27,476 nucleotides of DNA, from contig USFD01000040.1 in assembly GCA_900553885.1 (NCBI GenBank), forward strand, positions 1-27,476, written 5' to 3'. Source of the stretch: an uncultured Ruminococcus sp. (GTDB taxonomy: Bacteria; Bacillota; Clostridia; Lachnospirales; Lachnospiraceae). Below the pieces are notes generated by a model that was not told where the DNA came from, ran no database searches, and was given only the letters and a program-made list of their open reading frames with translations. Within the stretch, counting starts at the first letter, position 1. Each line of letters starts with the position of its first letter. Below, piece by piece: positions 25,293 to 27,476 of the stretch. A program made the translations under genes and the position numbers.

Positions 25293-25342
25293 TTTTCTTT
25301 CTCCTTTAAATATACATTTTTGATAAACCAGTTACATTCCCC

Positions 25343-25900
25343 CTAGTATAAGGTTGCCGTCCCTTCATAACCGTCATACTCCAGAACCAGAGTTGCTCCA
25401 CTGATATCACAATCAGCAAAACTAAGTCCATAGAATTCAATCATATTCCCATACATATCTTCCATTGCAAAATCCCAGTCCAGATCATCTTCTTTAATAG
25501 TAAATTCTATATTTACACTGTCTCCGGCATATAATATGTCATTACCGAGCACGTCTTCCTCCCAGTTATCCACATCCCGTTCTGATGCATAAAACGCATA
25601 AATATCTATGCCAGTATTATTTATTACGGTAAGATTATATCGAAGCACTTTATCTCCGGAACCGCACGTATTAAATAATCCGATCACAACAATACACACT
25701 AAAATCACCGCGGCAATAATCCATACTTTCTTTTTATCTGATTTCTTTTTTGTCCCCGATATCACCAGATTCGTTCCTGATGCGCCGGATTCAGCTATCC
25801 CGCTTTGTTCCGGCATTCTGTAATTCTTATTTAAAGCCCCGCAGTTTTCGCAGAACTTTTCTGTTTCCTTTATCTCTTTTCCGCATTTTTCACAAAACAT
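25343..25900 (-). CDS. Small zinc-ribbon membrane-anchored protein
   Basis: A 185-residue protein with a zinc ribbon at its start (CEKCGKEIKETEKFCENCG), a Lys-rich stretch, one transmembrane helix (VWIIAAVILVCIVVIGLFN, about 62-80) and an extracytoplasmic beta-rich domain of about 100 residues that I do not recognise. The ATG at 25900 puts the zinc ribbon at residue 3, as in its neighbour, and has AGAGGTG 8 bases upstream. An in-frame ATG 6 codons earlier is possible. It is the middle gene of the cluster, with gaps of 42 and 50 bp to its neighbours. The domain order matches the YARHG protein next door, so both probably display different outer domains from a similar anchor. Confidence 0.8.
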   Translation of the reverse strand: MFCEKCGKEIKETEKFCENCGALNKNYRMPEQSGIAESGASGTNLVISGTKKKSDKKKVWIIAAVILVCIVVIGLFNTCGSGDKVLRYNLTVINNTGIDIYAFYASERDVDNWEEDVLGNDILYAGDSVNIEFTIKEDDLDWDFAMEDMYGNMIEFYGLSFADCDISGATLVLEYDGYEGTATLY

Positions 25901-25942
25901 ATCTTCCGCACCTCTCATTAAATTGATTAATTTTATCGTTTT

Positions 25943-26674
25943 CTAAATATCTGCAGGAGTCCCGCATACTGTACAAAACTTACTTTCTTCTGCTAATTCT
26001 GCCCCGCATACAGAGCAAATCTTCTTTATTTTTTCACTTCTTATTTCTGTTCCGCAATTCGGGCAGAATCTGCTTTCAGCGCCGACTTCATATTTACAAT
26101 TCGGACATAGCCTGCCCTTCATCTGCTGTTTTAATATTTCTGCGCCGCATTGACTGCAAAATCTGGCATCTGGAGCATTCTCCATACCACATATGTTACA
26201 TACAACTCCCGGCATATATGTGCCAAAAGTTCTGCTCTCTAAAAAATCTGACGGCAAATACTTTTCAAAGCCTGACCCTACATATATTTCATGCTTATCG
26301 GTTTTTGTATTTATCACAAGTTCCGCAGCATAAAAAACTTTCAGCATTGACGGTATATCCCTTTGCTCAACAAATACTATTTCGCTGCGGGGGATTTTAA
26401 TATTGCTGTCTAATATTGATATAGCATTCAGCCATAGCCGGCCTCTTGAAAGCAGATATACATTTTTATTAGTAACAGCCATGAAACTACGCAGCATCCT
26501 TCCATTTTTAACAAAATGAGTAATACTTTTCTTACAGGCATCCGTCACCCCCTGTACGGTTTCATCATCCTCCATGACCTCTGACAGATCTTTGGCCATT
26601 TCATTAAATCCAATCAGCCATCTGGATTTTTCCGGAAGTGCCTGAATTTGCTGTAAGATTATTTCTTTATCCAT
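25943..26674 (-). CDS. Soluble PH-like domain protein with three zinc ribbons
   Basis: A 243-residue protein without a transmembrane segment. Residues about 45-150 look like a bacterial PH/YokE-type domain (GRMLRSFMAVTNKNVYLLSRGRLW...IPRSEIVFVEQRD...GFEKYLPSDFLE). Three zinc ribbons follow, each with paired CxxC motifs (CNICG/CSQCG, CPNCK/CPNCG, CSVCG/CTVCG). The ATG at 26674 has GGGGCGG 8 bases upstream; a GTG three codons earlier lacks room for a ribosome site. It is the first gene of the zinc-ribbon cluster and is divergent from the XRE regulator, across a 121-bp region with a promoter and short inverted repeat. Function is unknown; the ribbons may bind protein partners or nucleic acid. 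Confidence 0.8.
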   Translation of the reverse strand: MDKEIILQQIQALPEKSRWLIGFNEMAKDLSEVMEDDETVQGVTDACKKSITHFVKNGRMLRSFMAVTNKNVYLLSRGRLWLNAISILDSNIKIPRSEIVFVEQRDIPSMLKVFYAAELVINTKTDKHEIYVGSGFEKYLPSDFLESRTFGTYMPGVVCNICGMENAPDARFCSQCGAEILKQQMKGRLCPNCKYEVGAESRFCPNCGTEIRSEKIKKICSVCGAELAEESKFCTVCGTPADI

Positions 26675-26704
26675 ATACTTCACCGCCCCTTTTCTTTTGT
26701 ATTA

Positions 26705-26724
26705 TAACTAATTTTTTTATAGTT
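26705..26724. promoter_or_regulatory. Inverted repeat in the divergent promoter region, possible XRE operator
   Basis: TAACTA (26705-26710) and TAGTTA (26719-26724) form an inverted repeat with an 8-bp AT spacer. It lies just downstream of the minus-strand promoter at 26733-26761 and between the two divergent genes, where a local XRE regulator would be expected to bind. Confidence 0.4.
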
Positions 26725-26732
26725 ACAGATAA

Positions 26733-26761
26733 TTATACTCTAGCTATAAAAACATTACAAT
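26733..26761 (-). promoter_or_regulatory. Promoter of the zinc-ribbon cluster
   Basis: On the minus strand, TTGTAA lies 17 bp before TATAAT in the divergent intergenic region, about 60 bp before the first zinc-ribbon gene. The -10 box is consensus; the -35 box is one to two bases off. Confidence 0.6.
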
Positions 26762-26795
26762 CAGAACAATTAATTTTGTGGGAGGCCTGATATCT

Positions 26796-27116
26796 ATGAA
26801 CACGATCAACTTTGCCCGTATCGGCAGAAAAATAAGGGAAATCCGCATTTCTAAAAATCTTACGCAGGAATACGTTGCCACTATTGCGAATGTCAATGTC
26901 AGTCACATCAGCAATATAGAAAATAACCGTGTTAAAATTTCCCTCCCTACCTTAGTTAATGTATGTAACGCTTTAGATACTACTGTTGATTACATTCTTT
27001 CTGATGAATACAAAAATCCCTCCTCTGTAATAGAACAGGAAATTCTCAGGGAAGTTCACTCCTGTACTGCTGAAACCCAGGAACAGATTCTTAAAATTAT
27101 AAGAGCTTTAAAGTGA
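26796..27116 (+). CDS. XRE-family helix-turn-helix regulator
   Basis: A 106-residue regulator with a Cro/C1-type helix-turn-helix in its first 75 residues (IGRKIREIRISKNLTQEYVATIANVNVSHISNIENNRVKISLPTLVNVCNALDTTVDYILSDE), followed by a short helical tail that could mediate dimerisation. The ATG at 26796 follows GGGAGG at 26780-26785; an in-frame GTG six codons earlier would lie on that site. It is divergent from the zinc-ribbon genes and is the natural candidate to control them and itself. Proteins of this type are common next to mobile or accessory genes as well as in ordinary stress circuits. Its 3' end overlaps a convergent 59-residue ORF by 20 bp. Confidence 0.92.
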   Translation: MNTINFARIGRKIREIRISKNLTQEYVATIANVNVSHISNIENNRVKISLPTLVNVCNALDTTVDYILSDEYKNPSSVIEQEILREVHSCTAETQEQILKIIRALK

Positions 27117-27276
27117 TATTCTTTTGATCTGCATAGTATTCGGCCATTAGCGTAACAGCATATTTAACCCCATTAATAAAGCCCCCTTCTCTGGAAATTG
27201 CAGAGACCGGATATATTCTATCTCTGAACCTGTTCCTGTATTTCTTTACTAATCGTATCGTTCTCCCTGATTTCAT
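27097..27276 (-). CDS. Small basic ORF convergent with the XRE gene
   Basis: A 59-residue frame beginning MKSGRTIRLVKKYRNRF and ending ADQKNITLKLL. It is Arg/Lys-rich in the first half, with a coherent, non-repetitive composition. I do not recognise it. The ATG is preceded immediately by GAAGAG, which is close for a ribosome site. It overlaps the XRE gene tail to tail. It could be a real small DNA- or RNA-binding protein, a remnant, or chance. Upstream on the same strand a hairpin (AAGGC/GCCTT, 27297-27315) precedes it. The rest of 27277-27380 shows no coding potential I can support. Confidence 0.35.
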   Translation of the reverse strand: MKSGRTIRLVKKYRNRFRDRIYPVSAISREGGFINGVKYAVTLMAEYYADQKNITLKLL

Positions 27277-27382
27277 CTCTTCATAAAATAAAATAGCAAG
27301 GCCATACAGCCTTACCTTTCCAAATACGATTTACACTTTTTTTCACTTTTGTTCATAATCCATTCAAAACTTTATCACACTT

Positions 27383-27427
27383 TTTACACATATAATCGAT
27401 ATACTATAATTGTTCTTAAAAAGAACA
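27383..27427 (+). promoter_or_regulatory. Plus-strand promoter with palindrome at right edge
   Basis: TTTACA (27383-27388) and TATAAT (27405-27410) are 16 bp apart. The 17-bp palindrome TGTTCTT-AAA-AAGAACA (27411-27427) follows the -10 box directly, at the start site, like a repressor operator. The controlled gene would be beyond the window. Confidence 0.55.
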
Positions 27428-27453
27428 CTTTTTCATAAACTTTTTCCCCCTTT

Positions 27454-27476
27454 GAGTCACAGAAATGTGGCTCTTT
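27454..27476 (+). terminator. Leader hairpin/possible terminator cut by window end
   Basis: GAGTCACA (27454-27461) pairs with TGTGGCTC (27466-27473), with one G-T pair, around a GAAA tetraloop, followed by TTT at the window end. It would lie in the leader of the transcript from the promoter at 27383-27410. Confidence 0.5.

Noticed and set aside
1..27476. CRISPR arrays, tRNA or rRNA genes, prophage
   Set aside because: No regularly spaced direct repeats, no cloverleaf-like sequence and no phage structural or integrase genes were seen on either strand.

Overview
The window looks like chromosomal DNA of a Clostridia member, most likely Lachnospiraceae. The pointers are the T-box and FMN riboswitch leaders, strong GGAGG-type ribosome binding sites, sigma-A promoters (TTGACA-16/17-TATAAT type), a SleB-type wall hydrolase, a clostridial YitT protein, a stand-alone ECF S component, and zinc-ribbon/YARHG membrane proteins. 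The genus cannot be fixed from the sequence alone. No rRNA, tRNA, CRISPR array, integrase or transposase was found.

Layout. 1-2400 (minus): cstA, a carbon-starvation/pyruvate or peptide transporter, behind a T-box riboswitch whose best specifier is GCU (alanine). 2454-10251 (minus): a complete four-gene SMC-like anti-plasmid locus of the Wadjet class, transcribed jetD-jetA-jetB-jetC, 54 bp downstream of the housekeeping GTPase gene era (10306-11202). Upstream of era is a large M16C metallopeptidase gene (11251-14178). All six genes run in the same direction with very short gaps, so the defence genes may ride on housekeeping transcription. 14351-16454 (minus): a YdbS/YdbT-like pair of membrane PH-domain proteins whose promoter carries a 30-bp palindromic operator. 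16667-17962 (minus): enolase. 18144-21355 (plus): a YitT-family membrane protein and DNA topoisomerase III.

21356-21922 holds an unusual ~210-nt nested inverted repeat, an unrecognised small ORF and a plus-strand terminator. 21923-23563 (minus): a secreted SleB-like cell-wall hydrolase and a riboflavin-type ECF S component (RibU) under an FMN riboswitch (23746-23887). 23997-26674 (minus): three consecutive zinc-ribbon proteins (one YARHG, one small membrane-anchored, one PH-domain plus three ribbons), divergent from an XRE-type regulator (26796-27116). This right-hand block looks more AT-rich by eye and is the most accessory-like part besides the Wadjet locus.

The most notable system is the Wadjet locus. 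By family knowledge, JetA/B/C form an SMC-kleisin-type motor that tests DNA topology by loop extrusion, and JetD is the TOPRIM nuclease that cuts small closed circles. The gene order, the sizes and the JetC Walker B sequence (MDNPF, with Asn where the catalytic Glu normally sits) point to a less-studied branch, probably type III. The zinc-ribbon/XRE cluster and the long inverted repeat after topB are the best candidates for something undescribed.
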